Positions 1 to 8,105 of a DNA stretch of 64,000 nucleotides are shown here, one piece after another. The notes under the pieces are model-generated. The model did no database searches and was not told where the DNA came from. It saw only the letters and a program-made list of their open reading frames with translations. The DNA is from JABCYV01 sp963729325 (GTDB taxonomy: Bacteria > Acidobacteriota > Terriglobia > Terriglobales > Acidobacteriaceae): positions 1-64,000 of the forward strand of contig CAVSNS010000017.1 in the NCBI GenBank assembly GCA_963729325.1, written 5' to 3'. The stretch's first letter is position 1, and every line of letters begins with the position of its first letter. The translations under genes were made by a program, and so were the position numbers.

Positions 1-35
1 TTGGCTTTGTAGTACCAGCCTCGTCGGGCCAGGCA

Positions 36-1673
36 CTAGCTACTTCGCGGTGCAAAAGTAATCACTGTTGAGCAATAGTTTGGCGGCTGCAGATTTGTGA
101 TTACGTGCTAAGAAGATACTTTCCGTGGATATCAAAGCAGGAGGAGAGCACGTGATTCGATTGCGGCATCAACAGCCAGGTTTGTGGGAAAGTTTGTTTG
201 CCGAAGAAGTGGCCGAACTGTGGGAACCGTGGATGCAGGTGGTGGATGAGTTGTTGGAAGACGAAGCCTTAGTGGATACGGTGTATGAAGCGCAAGGGGA
301 GCGACATCAACATAGCCGGAAGCTGGGGCGGCCGCAGACGCCGGCCGAGGTGGCATTGCGCATGCTGATTCTGAAGCACGTGCGTAATTGGAGCTACGAA
401 ATCCTGGAGCGGGAAGTGCGGGCGAATGTGGTGTACCGGAGTTTCTGTCGGATCGGGACGGAGAAGGTGCCGGACGCAAAAACGCTGGTGCGCTTGGGAC
501 AAGCGATTGGTCCGGAGACGCTGCGTGAGTTGCACGATCGGATCGTGGCTGTGGCGCGGCAACGCGGGGTGATCCGAGGGCGAAAGATGCGGGTGGACAC
601 GACGGTGGTGGAGAGCAATATCCACTACCCGACCGACAGCGGGTTGTTGGACGACGGGGCGCGGGTGCTGACGCGAATGATGAAAAAGATTGAGGGCAAG
701 GTGGGCGGACTGAACCGGAAAGTGCGCGACCGGAAGCGCAGTGTGCAGAAGCGGGTGATCGCCATCGCGCACGCGTTGCGACATAAAGGGGAAGAAGGGG
801 AGTTGCGACGGCGGCGCGAGTACGGTCAGTTGCTGCGATTAACAGGCCAGATCCTGGGAGATACGCGAAGGGTGTTACGAGAAGTGGCTGAACTGCCAGG
901 CCGACGCCGGAGTAGAGCGCGCAAGTTATGTGAGAGTTTGGAAACGATGGCGGAACGAGTACGCCGTGTGGTGCGACAAACCAAGGCGCGGATCTTCGAG
1001 GGACTCACGCAGTTGCCGGCCAAGCTGGTCAGCCTGTTCGAACCCCACACGGAGATCATTCGCAAGGGGAAGGCCGGGAAGCCGAACGAGTTCGGCAAGA
1101 TGGTGCAGGTGCAGGAAGCGGAGAACCAGATGGTCACGCACTATGAGGTATTCGAGCAACGACCGAGTGATCGTCATCTGTTGCAGTCGGCGGTGGAGGC
1201 ACAGCGGAGGAAGTTAGGTCGAGTGCCGCAACTGGTCGCTGCCGATGCCGGTTTCTACTCTCAGGTACAAGAAGAAGGGGTGCAGGCCTTGGGAGTGAAG
1301 CATGTTTCCGTGCCAAACCGGAGCACACGGAGCGCGGCGCGACGTCAACTGGAAAAGCAACGCTGGTTCAAACAGGGACAGCAATGGCGCACGGGATGCG
1401 AAGGACGCATCAGCGTGCTGAAGCGGCGCCATGGACTCGCCCGCAGTCGCTATCACGGCAGTGAGGGCATGCGGCGTTGGGTGGGACTCGGTATCATCGC
1501 CGACAATCTCATCAACATGGGACGCTGGCTAACCCAGCAGCCTGCCTAAGTCTGACGCACTGCTCCACAGGGGAATGGTGAAATGAGACTTGAACCCGCA
1601 GAGCCGACCCGCAACCCCTTGGGCACGAATCCGCTGCCTCAGGAACGGCAATTTTGCACCGGGAAGTAGCTAG
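36..1673 (+). mobile_element. Insertion sequence with DDE transposase (IS5/ISNCY-like)
   Basis: The ends are inverted repeats: ctacttcgcggtgcaaaa at 40-57 and its reverse complement with one mismatch (17 of 18) at 1652-1669. Both ends are flanked by the tetranucleotide CTAG (36-39 and 1670-1673), which fits a 4-bp target duplication, although CTAG is palindromic and could also be part of the ends. The single large gene inside encodes the transposase at 125-1549. The element looks complete. It sits 53 bp beyond the 3' end of a receiver-domain gene and is not seen to break any gene. Confidence 0.8.
125..1549 (+). CDS. DDE transposase of the first insertion sequence
   Basis: A 474-residue transposase that should cut and join the ends of the surrounding element. 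The catalytic acidic residues are recognisable: D in RVDTTVVESNIHYPTDSG (about residue 158), D in VAADAGFYS (about 373) and E in TGCEGRISVLKRRHG (about 430). The DTTVVESNIHYPTDS block is typical of IS5/ISNCY-type transposases. An Arg/Lys-rich central stretch (about residues 185-300) probably binds DNA. The GTG start at 125 is the first in frame, without a strong ribosome site. The frame is intact, so the element may be active. The exact ISfinder group cannot be fixed by eye. Confidence 0.85.
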   Translation: MDIKAGGEHVIRLRHQQPGLWESLFAEEVAELWEPWMQVVDELLEDEALVDTVYEAQGERHQHSRKLGRPQTPAEVALRMLILKHVRNWSYEILEREVRANVVYRSFCRIGTEKVPDAKTLVRLGQAIGPETLRELHDRIVAVARQRGVIRGRKMRVDTTVVESNIHYPTDSGLLDDGARVLTRMMKKIEGKVGGLNRKVRDRKRSVQKRVIAIAHALRHKGEEGELRRRREYGQLLRLTGQILGDTRRVLREVAELPGRRRSRARKLCESLETMAERVRRVVRQTKARIFEGLTQLPAKLVSLFEPHTEIIRKGKAGKPNEFGKMVQVQEAENQMVTHYEVFEQRPSDRHLLQSAVEAQRRKLGRVPQLVAADAGFYSQVQEEGVQALGVKHVSVPNRSTRSAARRQLEKQRWFKQGQQWRTGCEGRISVLKRRHGLARSRYHGSEGMRRWVGLGIIADNLINMGRWLTQQPA

Positions 1674-3260
1674 GGAGTCGCATCTTTCAGATCAAGATTG
1701 TGAGCTGCGCACTCGGAGACTCGTGCCTATGAGACAACGGGCTCCGCGGTCAGCAAATGCTGTAACGCGGAGGCAAGTTTATCTGTGCTCATGCACTTCG
1801 CTGTCCATGAGGTTGGGCTGTCAATTTGGTCACTGCACTGGAGCATTAAGGGAACGTTTGGACGAATTTCCCTTAGCAGCCCGTGGTGCAAGTTTGGATT
1901 CATGAACAGAAAGGGTTGAGGTATCCACAGGCTTGGTTTGTAGAATCGGCGCATGGCGATGGGGACGCGCAAGCAGCGGGAGAAGCAAGAAGATTTGTGG
2001 ATCGCACACACGGAGTTGGCATGGGCTCCGGGGCATCCGTTCTATCAGCGTTTGAATGAACTGCTGGAGGCCGAGGGCTTCGACGAGTTTGTCGAGGGCC
2101 GGTGCGCGAAGTTTTATGCGGAGAAGTAGGGGCGGCCGTCGCTGACGCCGGGGATTTACTTTCGGGCGCTGCTGATCGGGTATTTCGAGGGCATCGGGGC
2201 GGAGCGCGGGATTGCCTGGCGGCTGGCGGACTCGCTGGCGCTGCGGCGCTTTGTGGGCATCGGGCTGGACGAGTACACGCCGGACCACTCGACGATTTCG
2301 CGCACGCGGCGGTTGATTGATCTGGACACGCATGGCGAAGTATTCGCCTGGGTGCTGGGGGTGCTGGCCGATCGCGGTCTGCTGAAAGGCCAGCGGATCG
2401 CGATCGATGCGACGACGCTGGAAGCCAATGCGGCGATGCGCTCGATTGTGCGGCGGGACAGGGGCGAGAGTTACGAGGAGTTTCTGCGGGGGCTGGCGAA
2501 GGCGTCGGGGATCGCAACGCCGAGGCGCGAAGACCTGGCGCGGTTGGATCGCAAGCGCAAGAAGCGCACGTCGAATAAGGAGTGGAAGAGTCCTGCGGAC
2601 GAGGATGCGCGGATTGCGAAGATGAAGGACGGACGCACGCATCTGGCGCACAAGGCCGAGCACGCGGTGGATTTGGACACGGGTGCGGTGGTGGCGGTCA
2701 CGCTGCAAGGCGCCGACCGGGGCGACACGACCACGCTGGATGAGACGCTGTGCGAGGCCGGGATGGCAGTGGCGGAGCAGGTTGGACGCGAGGCCGAGTT
2801 ACGACCCGACGACAAACCGAAAGTGAACCTGGCCGGCATCGAGGAAGCAGTGACCGACAAGGGCTATCACAGCGGCGCGGTGGTGAAGCGGATGAAGGCG
2901 TATGGCGTGCGCAGCTACATTCCGGAGAAGAAACAAAAGGGACGGCGGAACTGGGCGGGCAAGCCGGCCGAGCCGCAAGCGGTGTACGCGAACCGGCGGC
3001 GGGTGCAGGGCGAGTACGGCAAGAGTTTACTGCGGCGGCGCGGCGAATTGGTGGAGCGCAGCTTCGCGCACTGCTACGAGACGGGCGGGATGCGGCGCTG
3101 CCATCTGCGCGGACAGGAAAACATTCTGAAGCGGCAGTTAGTTCATGTCGGCGCGTTCAATCTAAGCCTGATCCTGCGCCCACTACTGGGCGCGGGCACG
3201 CCGCGGGAGTGGAAGAATCGGTTCGGCAGGCTCGTTTTGACCCTTTACTTCCTCTTTACG

Positions 3261-4500
3261 TGTCCTAGCCACGACTTGATCTGACATTTCCGATAGAATG
3301 CGCCGGCTGGCGCAGAGAGGAGATGTCAGAATGAGCACCGATCAGAAAATCATCAAGAACAAGGTGGGGTTGTTGAAGCTGGCTGAGATGTTGGGCAGCG
3401 TTTCACAGGCCTGCAAGATGATGGGCTACTCACGGGATAGTTTCTATCGTTTCAAGGAGCTTTACGACAAAGGCGGCGAACTGGCGCTGCAGGAAATCAG
3501 CCGCCGCAAGCCCTGTGTGAAGAACCGCATCGAAGAGCACATCGAGAAAGCGGTCGTGGAGCTGGCGGTGGAGAAGCCAGCCTACGGACAGGTGAGAGCG
3601 GCCAACGATCTGGCCAAGCGCGGGATGCTGATTTCGCCCGCCGGGGTGCGCTGCGTTTGGCTGCGCCATGATCTAGAAACCTTTCGCAAACGGCTCAAAG
3701 CGCTGGAAGCCAAAGCCGCCCAGGAAAATCTGATCCTTACCGAAGATCAGGTGCGGACCCTGGAGCGAGCGCGGGAAGAGAAACAAGCCCACGGGGAGAT
3801 CGAGACCGAACACCCAGGCTATCTCGGCGCCCAGGATACTTACTACGTGGGAACGATCAAGAGCATCGGCCGCATCTACCAGCAAACCTTCCTGGACACC
3901 TATTCGAAGCTGGCGTTCGTGAAGCTCTACGACCGCAAGAATGCGCTGGTGGCGGCGGATCTGCTGAATGATCGGGTGCTGCCGTTCTTGGAGGAACAGA
4001 ACGTGCCGCTGCTGCGCGTGCTGACCGACCGTGGTACGGAGTACTGCGGCAACCGGGAATGCCACGAGTATCAGCTCTACCTGGCCGTGGAGAACATCGA
4101 CCATTCCCGCACCAAAGCCAAGTCGCCGCAGACCAATGGCATCTGCGAGCGCTTCCATCGCACCTTGCAAGAAGAGTTCTATAGCGTTGCGTTTCGCAAA
4201 AAGCTCTATCGCAGCTTGGACGAGCTGCAGTCGGATCTGGATGTTTGGCTGGGTGAGTACAATGAAAAACGCGAACACTCCGGCAAGTACTGCTACGGGA
4301 AAACACCCTGGCAGACTTTCCTGGATTCCAAACAGTTAGCGCAGGCGAAAATGCTCGACTCTCTGACAGTTGCAGTTTCGTCCGACGTCGAGGGACAGCA
4401 CGCGGAGCCGGAGCGTAGCCCTGCGCAGCGAAGCGGAGGCGGAGCGCAAGAAACTGCCGCCTAACATAGGTCTTTGTCAGATCAAGTTCCAGCTAGAACA
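3261..4500 (+). mobile_element. IS481-like element nested in the IS1182-like element
   Basis: The element is 1240 bp with ends TGT...ACA, as in the IS481 family. The terminal repeats are about 26 bp: TGTCCTAGC at the left and TGTTCTAGC at the right, both followed after four variable bases by ACTTGATCTGACA. The 7-bp host sequence CTTTACG is directly repeated at 3254-3260 and 4501-4507. The uninterrupted site (CTTTACG-TGTCGG) is preserved in IS1182-like copy 2, which confirms the boundaries. Confidence 0.92.
3331..4464 (+). CDS. IS481-family transposase
   Basis: A 377-residue integrase-core (rve) transposase. An N-terminal helix-turn-helix (LAEMLGSVSQACKMMGYSRD) should bind the terminal repeats. 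The DDE triad is visible as D in GAQDTYYVGT, D in VLTDRGTEYCGN and E in TNGICERFHRTLQEE. The start is the ATG at 3331 because GAGAGGAG lies just upstream; the upstream ATG at 3298 lacks such a site. The frame is intact from start to stop, so this could be an active transposase. It runs in the same direction as the host transposase it interrupts. Confidence 0.9.
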   Translation: MSTDQKIIKNKVGLLKLAEMLGSVSQACKMMGYSRDSFYRFKELYDKGGELALQEISRRKPCVKNRIEEHIEKAVVELAVEKPAYGQVRAANDLAKRGMLISPAGVRCVWLRHDLETFRKRLKALEAKAAQENLILTEDQVRTLERAREEKQAHGEIETEHPGYLGAQDTYYVGTIKSIGRIYQQTFLDTYSKLAFVKLYDRKNALVAADLLNDRVLPFLEEQNVPLLRVLTDRGTEYCGNRECHEYQLYLAVENIDHSRTKAKSPQTNGICERFHRTLQEEFYSVAFRKKLYRSLDELQSDLDVWLGEYNEKREHSGKYCYGKTPWQTFLDSKQLAQAKMLDSLTVAVSSDVEGQHAEPERSPAQRSGGGAQETAA

Positions 4501-4931
4501 CTTTACGTGTCGGATAAATCAGAAGCTTCGCAGAAGCCGAATCTCTGTGTCCGTTGCCAAGTGCTTCGTGAGATCGCGTACCCGACTACGTCGCCCGACT
4601 TGCAGGAAATCCGCTACTTGCACCCCGGGCTGCTAAGCTCTCCGTCACGTCAAAGCTGGCCTGCTCTCTCGAAGGTTATCGAGCACGACGGCAGCGACTG
4701 AATGCATCACGTATAGCAGGGCAACCCCTTCTGTCGCGCTGTTTGTGCTCACGACCTCACAACCTGTCTCCTTGAGTGCAGCGACCATCGAATCGCTACA
4801 GCTCGCTTGGTTGGATATGTAGAGAATCGTTTTGTGCTCCATGATTTTTCGCCCTCGTCTGTCGACTGGTTTCGCAAGCGGGCCCGTGTCCTCGAACCCG
4901 GGCCCTGACGAGCGAATGCCAGGCCACACAC

Positions 4932-5411
4932 TTAGTTACCGGCTCCGGTAGTCTCGGAATCGGACGATGGTTGTTGGTTGGCTACGATAGTCAGTTGAGT
5001 GTCCTGAGCCAATAGCTTCTCCTGTTGACCGGCATACACCAACTCATGACCGGTTTCGCGTCCGGGATAGAACCACTTCAGGAGGGCATCGGGTCCTCCG
5101 GATTCCGGCTCTGCCAATGTGACCGCGGTATCATCGGTTGTTTCTTGACGCTGCGCTGCATTGGTCAGAAAGGTTCCGTACAGGACAGACCTGTCCGCGC
5201 TGAAGATCTGCACGATACCTCGGTCAGAACTACTGTCGGCCAACTGGAATACGTACGCTCCGGCGGGTAGGACCTGGCCCGGGACCTGGATCGCCTCACT
5301 GAAAGTGAGTGTGGTGGCTTGGTCAAACTCGTCGGCGTGAGCAGCAAGTTCGAAAAAAAGAGTAAAAGCAATGATCAAACCTAAGACAATGTAACCTCTG
5401 TTGATTTCCAT
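4932..5411 (-). CDS. Small secreted protein of a conserved acidobacterial type
   Basis: A 159-residue protein with a clear signal peptide (GYIVLGLIIAFTLFFELAAHA, cleavage likely after AHA). The mature part is a beta-rich pattern: SEAIQVPGQVLPAGAY, then LADSSSDRGIVQIFSADR, then LLKWFYPGRETGHELVYAG. I recognise this arrangement (PGxxLPAGxYxF, then WFYPGxxxGxExVY) from uncharacterised secreted acidobacterial proteins. No enzymatic residues stand out. The ATG start is preceded by a strong ribosome site (AAGGAGATATACC). It faces away from the metallothionein gene. Confidence 0.75.
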   Translation of the reverse strand: MEINRGYIVLGLIIAFTLFFELAAHADEFDQATTLTFSEAIQVPGQVLPAGAYVFQLADSSSDRGIVQIFSADRSVLYGTFLTNAAQRQETTDDTAVTLAEPESGGPDALLKWFYPGRETGHELVYAGQQEKLLAQDTQLTIVANQQPSSDSETTGAGN

Positions 5412-5755
5412 TTCGGTATATCTCCTTCGGAAGCACTTACTGCACGCCTCGTTCCAGTCAAAAAGAACATCCGACGAGGGTCAACAAACTTAATAGTTCC
5501 ACGCACTTTCAGACTTGAATCCTGCGAACTTCACGCCTGTAGTTCGTTTTCGAAATGTGAACGGGGCATCAAGACTGTCCAAATACCGACGCAGCTATCA
5601 CTCTGCGGACACTCTGAGCCGGGAACTGGGGACTAGACGGCGCGCAAAGCCTTGTGGCGCGTTCAATCTGCGTTTGGAGATCTGCATGCAATCCAAGAGT
5701 CGCGACGCTCGAATGGTCGGACAAGGTGAGTGAAACTAAAAAGGACGGAGTTGTA
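5412..5755. other. Gene-poor divergent interval
   Basis: This 344-bp stretch separates the secreted protein on the minus strand from the metallothionein on the plus strand. It contains the ribosome sites of both (AAGGAGATATACC at its left edge; AAGGACGGAG just before 5756). The short open frames in it have no ribosome sites or recognisable motifs. It should hold both promoters, but I see no convincing -35/-10 pair. Confidence 0.5.
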
Positions 5756-5953
5756 ATGACAAATCTAAAGACGAAAAAGTGCGCGCACATACCATGTCTA
5801 TGCGATGTGCCAAATGGAGAAGAATTCTGCGGAGAATCGTGTCGTGACGCAGGCAGCGAAGACGTGGAAATCGCGTGTCAATGCGACCATCCGCTGTGTC
5901 CACTCACGTTTCGGGACTTTGCGGGTGGCGAGGCGGCTGGCTTGGCCAGCTAA
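5756..5953 (+). CDS. Metallothionein-like Cys-rich protein
   Basis: A 65-residue soluble protein with nine cysteines and two His in a metallothionein-like spacing: KCAHIPCLCDVPNGEEFCG, ESCRDAG, IACQCDHPLCPL. The C-x-H...C-x-C and final C-x-C-x-H-x3-C arrangement resembles bacterial SmtA/BmtA-type metallothioneins that bind Zn, Cd or Cu. The ATG at 5756 has an AAGGACGGAG ribosome site. A frameshifted relative lies at 50617-50777. The C-terminal tail after CPL (TFRDFAGGEAAGLAS) is not part of the metal-binding core. Confidence 0.78.
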   Translation: MTNLKTKKCAHIPCLCDVPNGEEFCGESCRDAGSEDVEIACQCDHPLCPLTFRDFAGGEAAGLAS

Positions 5954-6035
5954 TAACGAAAGAGCCGGTGTGCCGTCCACTAATGCTGTCTCGTTTGGCA
6001 AGCCTTGATACGGCCGCACCGCTGGAGGACTTATT

Positions 6036-7109
6036 GTGAACTTTCTAAAACAGACTTTGTCGCTTTTTCTTTCCGGTTGTCTTTTATTAACCACTGTGCC
6101 TGGAGCAGTCGCGGATCAGGCGAATCAGCCTGCCGCGCAGCCCCCGGTTCAGGCCGCACAGCAGACGCCGGAACAGCTGCAGCAACTCGTCGCTCCGATC
6201 GCATTGTATCCGGATGCCTTGGTGGCGCAGATCCTCGCAGCCTCCACTTATCCCGATCAAGTTGTGGAAGCAGACCGGTGGCTGCAACAACATCCCGAGC
6301 TTAAGGGAGAACAACTGGGGCAGGAAGTCGATAAACAGCCGTGGGATCCCAGTGTGAAGGCCCTGGTGGAGTTTCCTTCCGTGCTCGCCAACATGGACAA
6401 GAACCTCTCCTGGACCTCCTCGCTCGGCGATGCGTACGTGAACCAACAGCAGGACGTGATGAACGCCGTTCAGGTGATGCGCGACCGCGCGGAGAAGGCG
6501 GGCAACCTAAAGAGCTCATCGCAGGAAAAGGTGAGCAAGCAGGGTAAGACCATTGTGATCGAACCGGCTGACCCTGAGGTGGTTTACGTACCTGAATATG
6601 ATCCTTGGCTTGTGTATGGAGCGCCCATCGGGGTGTGGCCAGGCTGGTACTCGTATCCGGGACTGTTCCTTGCAGGACCGGGAATTGCGTTTGGCTTCGG
6701 CTTTGGAATCGGTTTCTTTGGCGGCTTTGGGTGGGGCTGGCACCACTGGGGATCTGATTGGCATCATCACGGTATTGATTTCGACCACCACGGCTACGTT
6801 TCCCACAGCAGAATTTTCGTCAATCGTAATAACTTCAACCGCGCTGGCGAATTTCATGGCGGAAGCGGATTTCATGGTGGTGCACCGGGAAGGGGATTCG
6901 CCGGTGCTCAGCATGGGTTCGCGGCACCGCACGCTCAGGCAGGCACGCATTCCGGTGCATTCAGCGGCTTTAATCATGGAGGAGTCGCGCGAGGCTTCTC
7001 CTCTCGCGGGCAGTCCAGCTTCGGCGGCGGCTTTCATGGAGGCGGCGGCTTTCATGGAGGCGGCGGCTTTCACGGAGGCGGCGGCCACGGCGGTGGCGGT
7101 CACAGGTAA
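6036..7109 (+). CDS. DUF3300 secreted protein
   Basis: A 357-residue exported protein. Residues 1-26 form a signal peptide (LSLFLSGCLLLTTVPGAVA). Residues 40-200 are the DUF3300 domain (LVAPIALYPDALVAQILAAS, NLSWTSSLGDAYVNQQ, VVYVPEYDPWLVYG). A hydrophobic glycine-rich stretch (FGFGFGIGFFGGFGWGW) follows, then a His/Gly-rich tail with three in-frame copies of an 18-bp unit (about 7028-7090) encoding HGGGGF. The His-rich tail could bind metals (inference). It starts at GTG 6036 after a GGAGG site. The next gene, a DUF2950 protein 45 bp downstream, is its usual partner. Function is unknown. Confidence 0.88.
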   Translation: MNFLKQTLSLFLSGCLLLTTVPGAVADQANQPAAQPPVQAAQQTPEQLQQLVAPIALYPDALVAQILAASTYPDQVVEADRWLQQHPELKGEQLGQEVDKQPWDPSVKALVEFPSVLANMDKNLSWTSSLGDAYVNQQQDVMNAVQVMRDRAEKAGNLKSSSQEKVSKQGKTIVIEPADPEVVYVPEYDPWLVYGAPIGVWPGWYSYPGLFLAGPGIAFGFGFGIGFFGGFGWGWHHWGSDWHHHGIDFDHHGYVSHSRIFVNRNNFNRAGEFHGGSGFHGGAPGRGFAGAQHGFAAPHAQAGTHSGAFSGFNHGGVARGFSSRGQSSFGGGFHGGGGFHGGGGFHGGGGHGGGGHR

Positions 7110-7154
7110 TTCGATCCATTAATGCAAAGAAACTGACGATAGGAGAAAGAAATC

Positions 7155-8015
7155 ATGCAAACCGAGAATATGACGCTTGAAACATTTGAAACATTTGTCG
7201 TGAGACTTGCCTGCGGGTTCGCATCCGCCGTCCTTGTTCTGCTGTTGCTGCTTGTCATGGGCTTCGCCACATCGAGCTTTGCTCAGGACTCACAACCAAA
7301 GAAGTTCTCGTCTCCCGGCGAAGCCAGTAACGCTCTCTTTGAAGCTGCGGAAAAAGAAGATGAGCAGGCCCTGGAAGCAATCCTGGGAGCAGGAAAGGAA
7401 GTCACTTCGTCGAGCGACGAAGTCGAGGACAAGCTCGAACGCGAGCAGTTCTGCCAGAAATATCGAGAGATGCACCGTCTGGTCCGAGAACCCGACGGGA
7501 GCACGGTGCTGTACATCGGCGCAGAAAACTGGCCGTTTCCGATCCCGCTGGTCTCAAAGAATGGTGCCTGGTACTTCGATTCTAAGACCGGTATGGACGA
7601 AATCAAGTTCCGCAGAATTGGAGAGAACGAGGCTACCGCAATCCAAGTGTGTGAGGAATTCGCAATGCGGAAGAATGAAGCCGATTTAAAGGCAGCCAGC
7701 GAAGACCCGATCACCCGATTCGCCCAGAGCCTGGCCTCCACTGCAACCGCGAATGCCGACAACAAAGAGTCTAATCCCTTCCACGGGTACTACTTTCGAG
7801 TGGTACGGGGGAATCCTGCATCGGACGTGAGTGGCCACGGTGCTAGAGGTCTGGCGTTGATCGCGTATCCCGTGGAGTACCAGTCGTCCGGGGTCAAGAC
7901 CTTCGTAGTCACACAGAAGGGGATCGTCTTCGAAAAAGATCTCGGGCCTGCAACAACGACAGTCGCCCCACAGATGAAAGCCCGCACCGGCTCGAGATGG
8001 TACCCGGCGGTATGA
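7155..8015 (+). CDS. DUF2950 secreted protein
   Basis: A 286-residue exported protein. It has a long N-terminal hydrophobic segment (FASAVLVLLLLLVMGFATSSFAQ) and a mature DUF2950 region: SPGEASNALFEAAEKEDEQ, then KNGAWYFDSKTGMDEI, HGYYFRVVRG, LIAYPVEYQSSGVKTFVV and the C-terminal RWYPAV. The start at 7155 follows TAGGAGAAAG. DUF2950 genes commonly follow DUF3300 genes, as here, so the two are probably co-transcribed and act together in the envelope. The biochemical role is unknown. Confidence 0.88.
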   Translation: MQTENMTLETFETFVVRLACGFASAVLVLLLLLVMGFATSSFAQDSQPKKFSSPGEASNALFEAAEKEDEQALEAILGAGKEVTSSSDEVEDKLEREQFCQKYREMHRLVREPDGSTVLYIGAENWPFPIPLVSKNGAWYFDSKTGMDEIKFRRIGENEATAIQVCEEFAMRKNEADLKAASEDPITRFAQSLASTATANADNKESNPFHGYYFRVVRGNPASDVSGHGARGLALIAYPVEYQSSGVKTFVVTQKGIVFEKDLGPATTTVAPQMKARTGSRWYPAV

Positions 8016-8105
8016 CGCCAGACACACGAGTCCGCCGCGGGACGATCACACTTGTGGCCTGAACCTTTTCTCCCAGATGAGTGTTAACAATACCGGGAGG
8101 GCATT

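Larger units (their letters stand above)
1876..4633 (+). mobile_element. IS1182-like insertion sequence, copy 1, carrying a nested element
   Basis: The ends are inverted repeats starting GCAGCCCG (1876) and ending CGGGCTGC (4633). The longer match is GCAGCCCG(T/G)GGTGCAAGT. TA flanks both ends, and reconstruction of the broken host gene supports a 2-bp TA duplication. Without the nested element and its 7-bp duplication the length is 1511 bp, identical to copy 2 at 14549-16059. I saw only a handful of substitutions between the copies (for example two at about 1914-1915 and one at about 2159), so the duplication is recent. Confidence 0.88.
1953..4636 (+). pseudogene. IS1182-type transposase, amber codon and inserted element
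   Basis: The frame opens with MAMGTRKQREKQEDLW at 1953 and is stopped by TAG at 2127 after 58 codons (…FYAEK-stop-GRPSLTPG). It then continues in the same frame through FEGIGAERGIAWRLADSL, the DDE core (IAIDATTLEANA; VTDKGYHSG; RGELVERSFAHCYETGGMRR) and LILRPLLGAGTPREWKNR. I recall Met between AEK and GRPS in family members. A second element is inserted at 3261. The uninterrupted frame would run to the right end and stop at TAA 4634-4636, made by the TA target plus the next host base. The same amber codon is in copy 2. Confidence 0.8.
1727..4842 (-). pseudogene. Response-regulator receiver-like protein split by an insertion sequence
   Basis: The N-terminal part reads leftward from an ATG at 4842 (MEHKTILYISNQ...VAAVVLDN) down to 4636. 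The C-terminal part lies on the far side of the mobile cluster at 1875-1727 (REIRPNVPLML...TDKLASALQHLL) and ends at a stop at 1727. Removing the element plus one TA joins the halves in frame (...DVTESL-REIRPNVPL...) into a CheY-like domain of about 118 residues, whose VVLDN would hold the phosphorylatable Asp. The N-terminal half also has a small indel near 4665 (GAGAGA), which sends the frame to an early stop. No output domain is present. It is certainly non-functional here. Confidence 0.8.

Noticed and set aside
1830..2708. A 292-codon frame on the minus strand, and its twin over copy 2
   Set aside because: It lies antisense to the IS1182-type transposase, is Arg/Pro-rich, and has no ribosome site or motif.
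1..4842. The insertion cluster as a composite transposon carrying cargo
   Set aside because: The elements belong to different families, and no cargo gene lies between them beyond the broken host gene.
7028..7090. 18-bp GGCGGCTTTCATGGAGGC tandem repeat as a non-coding minisatellite
   Set aside because: It lies in frame inside the DUF3300 gene and encodes the His/Gly-rich tail.
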